Part shown: piece by piece, positions 1-8,764 of the stretch
Numbering within the stretch: the first letter of the stretch is position 1
Layout of the letters: every line of letters begins with the position of its first letter
NCBI GenBank assembly: GCA_937965795.1
Contig: CALCMD010000117.1
Location: 1-36,624, forward strand
Source of the DNA: an uncultured Lachnospiraceae bacterium
GTDB lineage: Bacteria > Bacillota > Clostridia > Lachnospirales > Lachnospiraceae
Reading direction: 5' to 3'
DNA: 36,624 nucleotides
Made by a program: the position numbers and the translations under genes
Notes under the pieces: generated by a model
What the model was told of the DNA's origin: nothing
Database searches by the model: none
Seen by the model: the letters and a program-made list of their open reading frames with translations, nothing else

Positions 1-105
1 TTCTTAGGAGTTAGTTTCCGAATTCCCTGCCCCCGTTTGCGTGGGATACGTTTCCACCCGGCCTGCGTACGGAAGGAACGCAATCTCCCCGCCAAACCGT
101 GATTT
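1..105 (-). other. structured non-coding stretch at window edge
   Basis: No gene is seen here. Read on the minus strand it starts near GGTTTGGCGGGG and contains nested short inverted repeats: TGCGT with ACGCA enclosing about 30 bases, GTGG with CCAC, and GCGT with ACGC. The opposite end of the window also begins a GGTTTGGCG segment that runs outward. It could be a dispersed repeat that broke an assembly, or a structured RNA. I do not recognise the family. Confidence 0.3.
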
Positions 106-139
106 GACTTCTTTTACGAAGAGTATAGCATGTTGTCAC

Positions 140-168
140 TTGACATGCAATTTGAATTTGACTATGAT
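140..168 (+). promoter_or_regulatory. sigma-A promoter of the polysaccharide locus
   Basis: TTGACA at 140-145 and TATGAT at 163-168 are separated by exactly 17 bases. This puts the transcript start near 175, about 33 bases before the first glycosyltransferase start codon. It is a near-consensus housekeeping promoter, so the locus is probably transcribed from here as a unit. Confidence 0.8.
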
Positions 169-207
169 AAGGTCAGCAGATACTATGGAAGAGAGAAAAA
201 TTTTTAA

Positions 208-2040
208 ATGAAATTTATAGATAAAGTGAAAAATTATTACCGGGAGCATGGCGCGGCAGGCGTGGTATGGCGGAGTGTGGAGAAACTTACCGGCATACGT
301 CCCGGAGCTATCTCTTATGAGAAGTGGATTCGTCAGAATTCCCGGCAGGAAACAGAGCTTCAAAGGCAGAGGACGGAAGAATTTGCGTATATGCCATTGT
401 TCAGCATTGTAGTTCCGCTGTACCGGACGAAGGAACAGTATCTTCGGGAGCTGATTGCGTCAGTCCAGGAGCAGACGTATACAAACTGGGAGCTGTGTCT
501 GTCAGACGGGAGCGGCGCGGATACTCCTTTAAAAGAGATTCTGGAGGAATACAGCCGTGCAGACGCCCGCATCCATGTGGTACATGCGGATGCTCCGCTT
601 GGGATTTCGGAGAATACCAATGCGGCTATTCGGGAAGCATCGGGGGATTATCTGGCGTTTGCCGATCATGATGACCTTCTGGCGCCGGAAGCGCTCTATG
701 CGTGCGTGCGCAGGCTGAATGAAGAGAAAATCTGCGACGTCCTGTATTCGGATGAGGACAAGATTTCCGTGGATGGGAAAAAAAGGTTTGATCCGCAGTT
801 TAAGCCGGATTTTAACCTGGATCTTCTGCGGAGCATGAATTATATCTGCCATTTGTTTGTGGTAAAGAAAAGTCTGGCAAAGCGGGCGGGGTATCTGGAC
901 GCAGCCTATGACGGGGCGCAGGATTACGATTTTATTTTCCGGTGTGTGGAACAGGCGGAAAACATCTGCCATATTCCTGAGATTTTGTATCACTGGCGTT
1001 GCCATCCGGATTCCACGGCAGAGAATCAGGAGAGCAAGCTTTATGCTTTTGAAGCGGGGCGGCGTGCGGTGCAGGCGCATCTGGAACGCATGGGCATCCG
1101 CGGGGAAGTGCGCCAGGGAGAATATCTTGGACTGTATCGGACAGCTTATTTTACAGAAGGAGCTCCTCTGGTATCTGTTCTGATTCCGAACAAAGACCAT
1201 GCGGAGGACTTAAAGCGCTGTGTCACTTCGATGCTGGAAAAATCGGATTATCAGAATTATGAAATTATTCTGATAGAAAATAACAGTGAAAAAGAAGAAA
1301 CCTTTGCTTGTTACCGGGAACTGGAGAATATGGATGCGAGGATACGGACAGTGAAATATACGGGGCACTTTAATTATTCCGCAATCAACAACCTGGGCGT
1401 GCGCGCTGCATCCGGAGAATATCTGCTGTTTCTGAATAATGATACGGAGCTGATTAGCGGAAACGCTATGAAAGAGATGCTTGGCATCTGTGCCAGAGAG
1501 GATGTGGGCGCTGTCGGAGCCAGACTTTATTATGCGGACGACACGGTTCAGCATGCAGGCGTAGTCCTGGGTATGGGCGGCGTCGCGGGTCATATCTTTT
1601 CCGGCGAACGCCGGAGCGCTACGGGATATGGCCGGAGAATGATCTGCACACAGGATATGAGCGCGGTGACGGCGGCCTGCATGATGGTAAAGAGAAGCGT
1701 GTTTGAGCAGATTGGCGGGTTTGATGAAGAATTGGAGGTAGCGTTTAACGATGTGGATCTGTGTCTGAAAATCCGGAAAGCGGGGTATCAGATCGTTTAT
1801 ACGCCCTTTGCAGAACTTTACCATTATGAATCGAAGTCGAGAGGGGCTGAGAACACGCCGGAAAAGGTGGAAAGGTTTCATGGTGAGATTCGCCGGTTTG
1901 TACGCAGGTGGGGAGAGCTTCTGGAAAATGGAGATCCTTTTTACAATCCGAATCTGTCCCTGAAAAGAACCGATTTTTCGCTGAGGGATAAAAAAACGGA
2001 ACCCCGGATCGGAGTGCCGGAAATTTATAAAAATATATAA
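208..2040 (+). CDS. two-domain GT2 glycosyltransferase
   Basis: This 610-residue protein has two tandem GT-A type glycosyltransferase family 2 domains. The first begins near residue 65 (FSIVVPLYR, then a DHDDL metal-binding motif). The second begins near residue 322 (VSVLIPNKD, then NNDTEL and an AFNDVDLC segment). No signal peptide or membrane segment is seen, so it probably works at the inner face of the membrane on lipid-linked glycan. Tandem GT2 enzymes of this kind usually add two sugars or alternate linkages during surface polysaccharide assembly. The donor sugar cannot be read from sequence. It is the first gene of the locus and a clear paralogue of the protein at 3194-4999. The ribosome binding site is weak (GAAGAGAG). 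Confidence 0.88.
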   Translation: MKFIDKVKNYYREHGAAGVVWRSVEKLTGIRPGAISYEKWIRQNSRQETELQRQRTEEFAYMPLFSIVVPLYRTKEQYLRELIASVQEQTYTNWELCLSDGSGADTPLKEILEEYSRADARIHVVHADAPLGISENTNAAIREASGDYLAFADHDDLLAPEALYACVRRLNEEKICDVLYSDEDKISVDGKKRFDPQFKPDFNLDLLRSMNYICHLFVVKKSLAKRAGYLDAAYDGAQDYDFIFRCVEQAENICHIPEILYHWRCHPDSTAENQESKLYAFEAGRRAVQAHLERMGIRGEVRQGEYLGLYRTAYFTEGAPLVSVLIPNKDHAEDLKRCVTSMLEKSDYQNYEIILIENNSEKEETFACYRELENMDARIRTVKYTGHFNYSAINNLGVRAASGEYLLFLNNDTELISGNAMKEMLGICAREDVGAVGARLYYADDTVQHAGVVLGMGGVAGHIFSGERRSATGYGRRMICTQDMSAVTAACMMVKRSVFEQIGGFDEELEVAFNDVDLCLKIRKAGYQIVYTPFAELYHYESKSRGAENTPEKVERFHGEIRRFVRRWGELLENGDPFYNPNLSLKRTDFSLRDKKTEPRIGVPEIYKNI

Positions 2041-2053
2041 GGAAGAGAAACCA

Positions 2054-3184
2054 ATGATAAATTTTAATATCCCGCCTTTTGTGGGAAAAGAACTGGAATA
2101 TATAAAAGAAGCGATTGCACATGGGAAGATCAGCGGGGACGGCATTTTTACCGCAAAATGTTCGGAATGGATGCGGAAAGAATACGGACTCAGGCATGTG
2201 CTGCTGACGACCTCCTGCACACATGCCCTGGAGATGGCGGCGGTACTTAGCGATGTACAGCCGGGGGACGAGGTCATCCTTCCGTCGTATACGTTTGTGT
2301 CCACGGCGGACGCCTTTGTACAGCGGGGGGCGAAGCTGGTATTTGTGGATATCCGTCCGGAAACGATGAACCTGGATGAGCGGCTGATTGAGGAGGCTGT
2401 TACCGGGAAAACAAAAGCGATCGTTCCCGTACATTATGCCGGCGTGAGCTGTGCGATGGATGAGATTATGGAGATTGCCCGGCGCCATAATTTGAAGGTT
2501 ATCGAGGATGCCGCACAGGGCGTCGGTGCATACTATAAGGGAAGGGCGCTGGGAAGCATCGGGGATTTCGGATGCTACAGCTTCCATGAAACGAAAAATT
2601 ACTCGATGGGCGAGGGAGGGGCCATTACTTTTGGCTCAGATGAAATGATAGACGCTGCGGAAATTCTGCGCGAAAAGGGAACGAACCGGAGCAAATTTTT
2701 CCGGGGGCAGATTGATAAGTACCGCTGGGTGGACTACGGCTCTTCGTACCTTCCAAGCGATATGAACGCCGCCTATCTCTGGGCGCAGCTTGAAGCGGCG
2801 GATGAGATCAGAAAGGACAGGCTGGAAAGTTTCGCCTGCTATGAGGAGGCATTGAAGCCGTTAAAGGAGAAGGGCTTTATCGAGCAGCCGTTTATTCCGG
2901 ATTATGCAGAGCACAATGCACATATGTACTATATCAAAGTGAAGGATCTGGAAACCAGGACAAGACTGATCTCTTACCTCAGGGAGCAGGGAATCCAAAC
3001 GGTATTTCATTATGTTCCCCTGCACACGGCTCCGGCGGGACAGAAGTTCGGGCGTTTCTATGGGGAGGACCGCTATACGACAAAGGAAAGTGAAAGGCTT
3101 CTGAGACTTCCCATGTACTATCGGCTGAAACGGGAAGACAGGGAGAAGGTTGCAGACGGAATTCTTTCATTTTTTAAGGGATAA
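2054..3184 (+). CDS. DegT/DnrJ/EryC1/StrS sugar aminotransferase, WecE/RffA-like
   Basis: This PLP-dependent nucleotide-sugar aminotransferase has 376 residues, the usual length for WecE/RffA. Visible motifs are GDEVILPSYTFVSTA near 71, the PLP-pyridine aspartate in EDAAQ near 152, and the Schiff-base lysine in SFHETKNYSMGEGGA at about K181. The ETKN context resembles dTDP-4-amino-4,6-dideoxygalactose transaminases, which use dTDP-4-keto-6-deoxyglucose and glutamate. It should make a 4-amino-4,6-dideoxyhexose precursor for the glycan built by the neighbouring transferases. No dTDP-sugar synthesis genes (rmlA/B) lie in the window. It starts 13 bases after the first GT2, with AAGGAAGAG as ribosome binding site. 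The exact product stereochemistry is inference. Confidence 0.87.
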   Translation: MINFNIPPFVGKELEYIKEAIAHGKISGDGIFTAKCSEWMRKEYGLRHVLLTTSCTHALEMAAVLSDVQPGDEVILPSYTFVSTADAFVQRGAKLVFVDIRPETMNLDERLIEEAVTGKTKAIVPVHYAGVSCAMDEIMEIARRHNLKVIEDAAQGVGAYYKGRALGSIGDFGCYSFHETKNYSMGEGGAITFGSDEMIDAAEILREKGTNRSKFFRGQIDKYRWVDYGSSYLPSDMNAAYLWAQLEAADEIRKDRLESFACYEEALKPLKEKGFIEQPFIPDYAEHNAHMYYIKVKDLETRTRLISYLREQGIQTVFHYVPLHTAPAGQKFGRFYGEDRYTTKESERLLRLPMYYRLKREDREKVADGILSFFKG

Positions 3185-3193
3185 GGAGAAGCT

Positions 3194-4999
3194 ATGAACT
3201 TTGGGAGCATGGCAAAACGCCTGACTTTTTATAATATCAAAAAAGGATTTCTGTATCTGAAACGTTATGGCATAAAAGATTTTCTGATACGTCTTACGGA
3301 GCGTTTTACGGATGCGGAGGCAGACTATGACAAATGGTTCCGGTCAAGATGCCTGACGGAAATACAAAGAGAGCAGCAGAAAAGCCGGAGATGGGAAACG
3401 GAGCCGAAAATCAGCATTGCGGTGCCTGTGTACCGGACGCCGGAAGTTTTTCTGCGTCAGATGATGGAATCCGTTCAGAAGCAGACCTACGAAAACTGGG
3501 AGCTGTGTTTGGCGGATGGAAGCGGTGAGGATCATGAGCCGGAGCGGATCATCAGGGAGTATCAGAAAGCCGATCCACGCATCCGTTATGTGCGTCTGGA
3601 GAAAAACGAAGGGATTGCCGGAAATACGAATGCGGCCTTAGCAATGGCGCATGGGGATTATGCGGCGCTTTTCGATCATGACGATCTTCTGACGGAGGAT
3701 GCGCTTTACGAGGTCGCGCAAGCCATAGAGGAAAAGGGCGGACCGGATTTGATCTATACGGATGAAGATAAGGTAAGCGCAGATTTGAAAGAGTATTTTC
3801 AGCCGAATTTTAAGCCGGATTTTAATTTGGATTTGCTGCGGGCAAATAATTATATCTGCCATTTGCTGGTAGTAAAAAAGGAACTGCTGGAACGTGTCGG
3901 CGGACAGCGGGAAGATTATGACGGAGCGCAGGATTATGATTTTATTTTCCGGTGTGTGGAACGGGCGGAAAAGATCGTACACATTCCAAAGGTGCTGTAC
4001 CACTGGAGGGTTCATAAAGCGTCTACGGCGGATAATCCTTTTGGAAAGGATTATGCGCTGGAGGCAGGAAAGCGTGCGATTGAGGCACATTTAAAAAGAA
4101 GCGGGCTGCCGGCGGAGGTTTCTATGCTGAATTACCGGGGGTTCTACCGGGTGAAATATAAGGTTACAGGAGAGCCGCTGGTTTCCATTATCATTCCAAA
4201 TAAGGATGAAAAGGAGACGCTGGAGCGCTGCCTGGAATCGATTCAAAAGAATTCGACGTATCGGAATTATGAAATTATAATTGTAGAAAATAACAGTACG
4301 AAAGAAGAAACCTTTGCTTATTACCGCAGGATAGATGGAAAAGACGGGATTCGTGTGATTTACTGGAAACAGGAGTTTAATTATTCCGCCATTAATAATT
4401 TTGGCGCCAGGCACGCGAAAGGTGATTATTTCATTCTTTTGAATAATGATGTAACGGTGATTACGCCGGACTGGATGGAAGAACTTCTGGGGCATTGCCA
4501 GAGACGCGAGGTGGGAATTGTGGGAGCGAGGCTTTATTTCCCGGATGACACCATCCAGCATGCCGGAATCGTGATGGGAATCGGGGGCTGTGCGGGAAGC
4601 ATGTTTGTGGGAATGAAGCGTTCCATGACCGGTTATATGCACCGGGCAGTATTACAGCAGAATATGAGCGCGGTGACGGCGGCCTGTCTGATGGTGAAGC
4701 GCGAGGTGTTTGAACAGATACAGGGACTGGATGAGAAGCTGGTCGTTGCATTTAACGATGTGGATTTCTGCCTGCGCGCGGGAAAAGCGGGATGGCTGGT
4801 CGTCTATGACCCTTATGTGGAAATGTATCATTTTGAATCAAAGACAAGAGGTTATGAGGATACGGAAGAGAAAAAGCAGAGATTTGAGCGGGAGAAGGAG
4901 TTTTTATGCGCCCGTTGGGAGAGGATGCTAAAAGAGGGAGACCCCTGTTACAATCCGAATCTGTCCCTGAAAACCTGTGACTATTCCTTAAAACGATAA
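3194..4999 (+). CDS. two-domain GT2 glycosyltransferase, paralogue of first gene
   Basis: This 601-residue protein follows the 208-2040 product along its whole length. It shares the N-terminal helical lead-in, a first GT2 domain (ISIAVPVYRTPE, DHDDLL), a second GT2 domain (VSIIIPNKDEKE, NNDVTVITPDW) and the C-terminal CYNPNLSLK signature. The two copies flank the aminotransferase, which suggests duplication of a transferase gene followed by a change in specificity. It starts 9 bases after the aminotransferase stop, with AAGGAG as ribosome binding site, so it is cotranscribed. It is a cytoplasmic enzyme with no membrane segment. Its likely role is chain extension of a surface polysaccharide; donor and acceptor are unknown. 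Confidence 0.88.
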   Translation: MNFGSMAKRLTFYNIKKGFLYLKRYGIKDFLIRLTERFTDAEADYDKWFRSRCLTEIQREQQKSRRWETEPKISIAVPVYRTPEVFLRQMMESVQKQTYENWELCLADGSGEDHEPERIIREYQKADPRIRYVRLEKNEGIAGNTNAALAMAHGDYAALFDHDDLLTEDALYEVAQAIEEKGGPDLIYTDEDKVSADLKEYFQPNFKPDFNLDLLRANNYICHLLVVKKELLERVGGQREDYDGAQDYDFIFRCVERAEKIVHIPKVLYHWRVHKASTADNPFGKDYALEAGKRAIEAHLKRSGLPAEVSMLNYRGFYRVKYKVTGEPLVSIIIPNKDEKETLERCLESIQKNSTYRNYEIIIVENNSTKEETFAYYRRIDGKDGIRVIYWKQEFNYSAINNFGARHAKGDYFILLNNDVTVITPDWMEELLGHCQRREVGIVGARLYFPDDTIQHAGIVMGIGGCAGSMFVGMKRSMTGYMHRAVLQQNMSAVTAACLMVKREVFEQIQGLDEKLVVAFNDVDFCLRAGKAGWLVVYDPYVEMYHFESKTRGYEDTEEKKQRFEREKEFLCARWERMLKEGDPCYNPNLSLKTCDYSLKR

Positions 5000-5025
5000 C
5001 GGCTGAATACGGCAGGGGGAGGAAA

Positions 5026-5991
5026 ATGGAAAAAGTATCGGTAGTGATTCCCAATTATAACGGAAAAAAATTCCTGGACGGATGCCTGCGTTCTCTGGAG
5101 AATCAGAGTATCTCGGAATTTGAGACGATTCTGGTCGATGACGGTTCGACGGATGGGAGCGTGGAGTATGTCAAAGAGCGCTTTCCGAAAGTACGGATCA
5201 TAAGTCTGAAAAAAAACGGCGGTTTCTGCCGGGCGGTGAACAGAGGCATTCAGGCGTCGGAAACGCCCTACGTGATTCTTTTAAATAATGACGTGGAAGC
5301 AGACCGCGACTTCGTGCGGGAGATGCTTTCCGGTATCCGGAAATATAAGGACTGTTTTTCCTGTTCCGCGCAGCTTCGCAACCTGTACAGGCCGGACAAG
5401 ATAGATGACGCGGGAGATTATTATTGTGCTCTGGGATGGGCTTTTGCACTGGGAAAGGACAGGAATGCAGAAGCATATCAGAAGACGAGACGGATCTTCG
5501 CTTCATGCGGCGGCGCTGCAATCTATCGGAGAGAGCTTCTGGAGAAAATCGGGTGTTTTGACGAGAAGCATTTTGCCTATCTGGAGGATATCGATCTTGG
5601 ATACCGGGCGCGCATCTATGGTTATGAAAACAGGTATCTGCCAAAAGCGATTGTTTACCATGCGGGCAGCGGCACCACGGGATCGCGCTATAATGAATTT
5701 AAGGTGCGCCATTCTTCAAGAAACAACGTGTATTTGATCTATAAAAATATGCCGTTTTTGCAGATTCTTATCAATCTGCCGTTTCTTCTGGCAGGTTTTT
5801 TCATGAAGTATCTGTTCTTTGCGAAAAAAGGCTTCGGAAGCATTTATGTAAAAGGGGTGGCAGAAGGATTTTCCATGTCTTTGCATTCTTCCAAAAAGGT
5901 ACCCTTTAAAATGAAAAATGTGAAAAATTATGCCAAAATACAGCTTGAACTTTGGGGAAACATGGTACGGAGACTGACGAACAGAGGATAG
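5026..5991 (+). CDS. GT2 glycosyltransferase, rhamnosyltransferase-like
   Basis: This 321-residue single-domain GT2 enzyme shows VSVVIPNYNGKKFL at the N-terminus, LVDDGSTDGS near 36, a LLNNDVE metal site near 90, and a YLEDIDLGYRARIYGY segment near 187 typical of WbbL-like rhamnosyltransferases. A hydrophobic segment near residues 241-265 probably anchors it to the membrane. It lies 26 bases after the second paralogous GT2 with a GGGGAGGAAA ribosome binding site. It probably adds one sugar to the repeat unit; rhamnose is only a family-level guess. Confidence 0.85.
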   Translation: MEKVSVVIPNYNGKKFLDGCLRSLENQSISEFETILVDDGSTDGSVEYVKERFPKVRIISLKKNGGFCRAVNRGIQASETPYVILLNNDVEADRDFVREMLSGIRKYKDCFSCSAQLRNLYRPDKIDDAGDYYCALGWAFALGKDRNAEAYQKTRRIFASCGGAAIYRRELLEKIGCFDEKHFAYLEDIDLGYRARIYGYENRYLPKAIVYHAGSGTTGSRYNEFKVRHSSRNNVYLIYKNMPFLQILINLPFLLAGFFMKYLFFAKKGFGSIYVKGVAEGFSMSLHSSKKVPFKMKNVKNYAKIQLELWGNMVRRLTNRG

Positions 5992-6007
5992 TTAAGAAAA
6001 AATTTAG

Positions 6008-6036
6008 TTGCCCTTTTTGGGATGATATTGTATGAT
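6008..6036 (+). promoter_or_regulatory. sigma-A promoter before the glycosyl-1-phosphate transferase
   Basis: TTGCCC at 6008-6013 and TATGAT at 6031-6036 are 17 bases apart. The 138-base gap after the third GT2 gene holds this promoter and a strong AAAGGAGGGG ribosome binding site. The second half of the locus can therefore be transcribed independently. Confidence 0.65.
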
Positions 6037-6128
6037 AAGACAAATAAAAATTGATAAATGACGAAAAATAGAGAAAACCAGAAACAATCGGCAGCGGGAA
6101 AACTGCTGTTGTCAAAGGAGGGGAACAG

Positions 6129-7529
6129 GTGATAAAAGATAATCAACAGTTCTTTAATCGGATGCATGTGGTTATAGATGCAGTTATTACAGCCTTTTCC
6201 TATCTGCTTGCTTGGACGATTCAGTTCACTTTTTTTGCACAGAATGATGTAGGAAAGCTTTCCTTTCAAACTTATATGTCATTCCTGGTATTTTTGGTGC
6301 CGGGTATGCTGCTTTTGTATTACGCATTTAATCTTTATACGCCGAAACGGGTGCAGGGACGAAGATACGAGGCCGGGAATCTCATCAAAGCAAATACGAT
6401 CGGAATTTTGTGTCTGACGCTGGTTATGTATATGATCCGTCAGGGAGATTTCTCACGAAACATGATGTTTCTGTTTTACGGAATCAATATCGTTCTGGAG
6501 ACGCTGGTCCGGAATCTGATCCGCATGTTTCTGATGAAGATCCGTAAGAACGGAATGAATCTGAAACACATTCTGCTGGTAGGTTACAGCCGCGCGGCGG
6601 AGGAATATATTGACCGGATCAAACAGAATCCCCAGTGGGGTTATCTGATTCGGGGTATTCTGGATGATAATGTGGCGAGGGGAACGAGATATAAGGATAT
6701 TAAGGTGATCGGACGGATCGACAATCTGATGGTGATCCTGCCGGAAAACCGTCTGGATGAGATTATCATTACGCTGGGGCTGGACGAATATTATAAACTG
6801 GAGCATATCGTAGGACTGTGCGAGAAGTCGGGCGTGCATACAAAGTTCGTGCCGGATTATAATAATATTATTCCTACGAAACCTTACACCGAAGACCTTC
6901 TGGGGCTTCCGGTCATAAATATCAGGCATGTGCCGCTTTCGAATACTTTTAACCGCATGGTAAAACGCACCATGGATCTTGTGGGATCACTGGTGTGTAT
7001 TGTGCTGTTTTCACCGGTCATGCTGTTTGCTGTCCTGATGATGAAGCTGACGATGCCGGGGCCGCTCATTTTTAAGCAGGTGCGCGTCGGGCGGCACAAC
7101 AGGCCGTTCCAGATGTATAAATTCCGCTCAATGGAGGTTCAGAAAGAATCGGAAGAGAAAAAGGGATGGACCGTAAAGAATGATCCCAGAGTCACGGGAT
7201 TTGGTAAATTTATGCGGAAAACCAGCATTGACGAGCTTCCGCAGCTCTTTAATGTACTGAAGGGAGATATGAGTCTGGTCGGGCCACGGCCGGAAAGGCC
7301 GCAGTTTGTAGAAAAGTTCAGAGAGGAAATACCGCGTTATATGGTAAAGCATCAGGTTTGTCCGGGGATGACCGGATGGGCGCAGGTGAATGGATACCGG
7401 GGAGACACATCCATCAAACGGCGTATAGAGTACGATCTGTACTATATAGAAAACTGGACGGTGGGATTTGATATAAAAATCCTGTTCCTGACAGCTTTCA
7501 AAGGGTTCATTAATAAAAACGCATATTAG
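6129..7529 (+). CDS. polyprenyl-phosphate glycosyl-1-phosphate transferase (WcaJ/CpsE type)
   Basis: This 466-residue membrane enzyme moves a sugar-1-phosphate from a nucleotide sugar to undecaprenyl phosphate, the first step of exopolysaccharide or capsule repeat units. The N-terminal half has about four membrane segments, then a nucleotide-binding-like region (ILLVGYSRAAEEYI near 146). The C-terminal half is the bacterial sugar transferase domain: a membrane segment, FKQVRVGRHNRPFQMYKFRSM, the DELPQLFNVLKGDMSLVGPRP signature, and CPGMTGWAQVNGYRG. The start codon is GTG at 6129, chosen because AAAGGAGGGG lies 8 bases upstream. The first sugar (glucose or galactose in related enzymes) cannot be fixed from sequence. 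Confidence 0.92.
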   Translation: MIKDNQQFFNRMHVVIDAVITAFSYLLAWTIQFTFFAQNDVGKLSFQTYMSFLVFLVPGMLLLYYAFNLYTPKRVQGRRYEAGNLIKANTIGILCLTLVMYMIRQGDFSRNMMFLFYGINIVLETLVRNLIRMFLMKIRKNGMNLKHILLVGYSRAAEEYIDRIKQNPQWGYLIRGILDDNVARGTRYKDIKVIGRIDNLMVILPENRLDEIIITLGLDEYYKLEHIVGLCEKSGVHTKFVPDYNNIIPTKPYTEDLLGLPVINIRHVPLSNTFNRMVKRTMDLVGSLVCIVLFSPVMLFAVLMMKLTMPGPLIFKQVRVGRHNRPFQMYKFRSMEVQKESEEKKGWTVKNDPRVTGFGKFMRKTSIDELPQLFNVLKGDMSLVGPRPERPQFVEKFREEIPRYMVKHQVCPGMTGWAQVNGYRGDTSIKRRIEYDLYYIENWTVGFDIKILFLTAFKGFINKNAY

Positions 7530-7543
7530 AAAAGGGGTAAATT

Positions 7544-8761
7544 ATGACAGAAAAGAGAAACAGGCCAAATGGCCGCGGAGATGACAGAAGCAGACGGCAG
7601 GGGCCGTATCAGCGGAGGCCATACGGCGGGGAACCTTATGGCAGAGGATATGAGCAGAGAGGCTATGAGCGGGAACCGTATCGGCAGGAAAGATATGACG
7701 ACTACTATCCGCATGAAAGCAGAAGGAATGGGAAAAGGAAAAAGCGCAAGAGCAGAAGGAAGATCATTTTTGCGATTGAGGTACTGGTATTGCTGATTCT
7801 GGCGATTGTCCTGTTTGCGGCTTTTAAGCTTGGCAGGCTGAAAAAACAGGATATTTCCAAAGGAGATATTCTGATTAACCAGGAAATCAGTGCGGCGGAA
7901 GCGGAAGTGCTGGACGGCTATACGAACATTGCCCTTTACGGCGTGGATTCCCGTGAGGGGAAAATGGATATTGAGGCGCACAGCGACGCGCTTATGGTGG
8001 CCAGCATCAATAATAAGACGAAGGATGTAAAGCTGGTGTCCGTTTACCGTGATACCTATCTGGACAATACGAACGGCGAATACCGCAAAGCGACGGAGTG
8101 CTATTATTTTGGAGGAGCCGAGCGTTCCATGAATATGCTGAATAAAAATCTGGATTTGAATATCACGGACTTTGTCACGATTGATTTCAGCGGCCTGGCG
8201 GACGTCATCGAGATTCTGGGCGGTATTGAGATCGATGTACAGGAGGATGAGATTCAGTGGATCAACGGCTATCAGGAGGAAGGCTCACAAGTGACGGGAA
8301 GAGAGATCGTTCCAGTGACACAGGCAGGGCTTCAGACGCTGAACGGCCTTCAGGCGATGTCCTACTGCCGCATCCGTTATACTGCCGGCAGCGATTATAA
8401 AAGAACGGAGCGACAGAGGACGGTGTTGGAAAAAATCCTGCAAAAAGCAAAGACAATGGATCTGCTCAAGCTGAATGCTCTGATCGACGAGATGACGCCG
8501 CATATCCTGACCAGCCTCAGTACGACAGAAATCCTGGGACTGGCAAAGGACGTGGCGAAATACAATCTGGTAGACACGACGGGCTTCCCGTTTGAAGTGC
8601 AGACGGCCAATATCAGCGCGGGAGACTGTGTGATTCCGGTGAATCTGGCGCAAAATGTTCAGAGGCTTCATAACTGGCTGTTTGGCAGCGAGGATTATAC
8701 GCCATCCGCTACGGTGCAGGAAATCAGCAATGCAATTATAAATGAAACGGGAATACAGTAG
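7544..8761 (+). CDS. LytR-CpsA-Psr (LCP) family phosphotransferase
   Basis: LCP enzymes attach lipid-linked polysaccharides to peptidoglycan on the outer face of the membrane. This 405-residue protein has a cytoplasmic tail of about 70 residues rich in Arg, Gly and Tyr, then a basic stop (GKRKKRKSRRK), one membrane segment near 76-98, and the LCP domain. Domain landmarks are NIALYGVDSRE near 128, KLVSVYRDTYL near 166, and a late arginine-rich segment YCRIRYTAGSDYKRTERQR near 270. It starts 14 bases after the glycosyl-phosphate transferase. The pairing of these two genes indicates that the same polymer is begun and then anchored to the wall. The repetitive RGYEQRGYEREPY-type tail is unusually long. 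Confidence 0.9.
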   Translation: MTEKRNRPNGRGDDRSRRQGPYQRRPYGGEPYGRGYEQRGYEREPYRQERYDDYYPHESRRNGKRKKRKSRRKIIFAIEVLVLLILAIVLFAAFKLGRLKKQDISKGDILINQEISAAEAEVLDGYTNIALYGVDSREGKMDIEAHSDALMVASINNKTKDVKLVSVYRDTYLDNTNGEYRKATECYYFGGAERSMNMLNKNLDLNITDFVTIDFSGLADVIEILGGIEIDVQEDEIQWINGYQEEGSQVTGREIVPVTQAGLQTLNGLQAMSYCRIRYTAGSDYKRTERQRTVLEKILQKAKTMDLLKLNALIDEMTPHILTSLSTTEILGLAKDVAKYNLVDTTGFPFEVQTANISAGDCVIPVNLAQNVQRLHNWLFGSEDYTPSATVQEISNAIINETGIQ

Positions 8762-8764
8762 AGT

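Noticed and set aside
1..207. tRNA, rRNA or a riboswitch upstream of the first gene
   Set aside because: No cloverleaf, rRNA signature or known aptamer core could be recognised; only short inverted repeats and a promoter are visible.
1210..2304. 364-codon open frame antisense to the first glycosyltransferase and the aminotransferase
   Set aside because: It crosses two well-supported genes, has no ribosome binding site and shows no domain pattern; it mirrors their codon usage.
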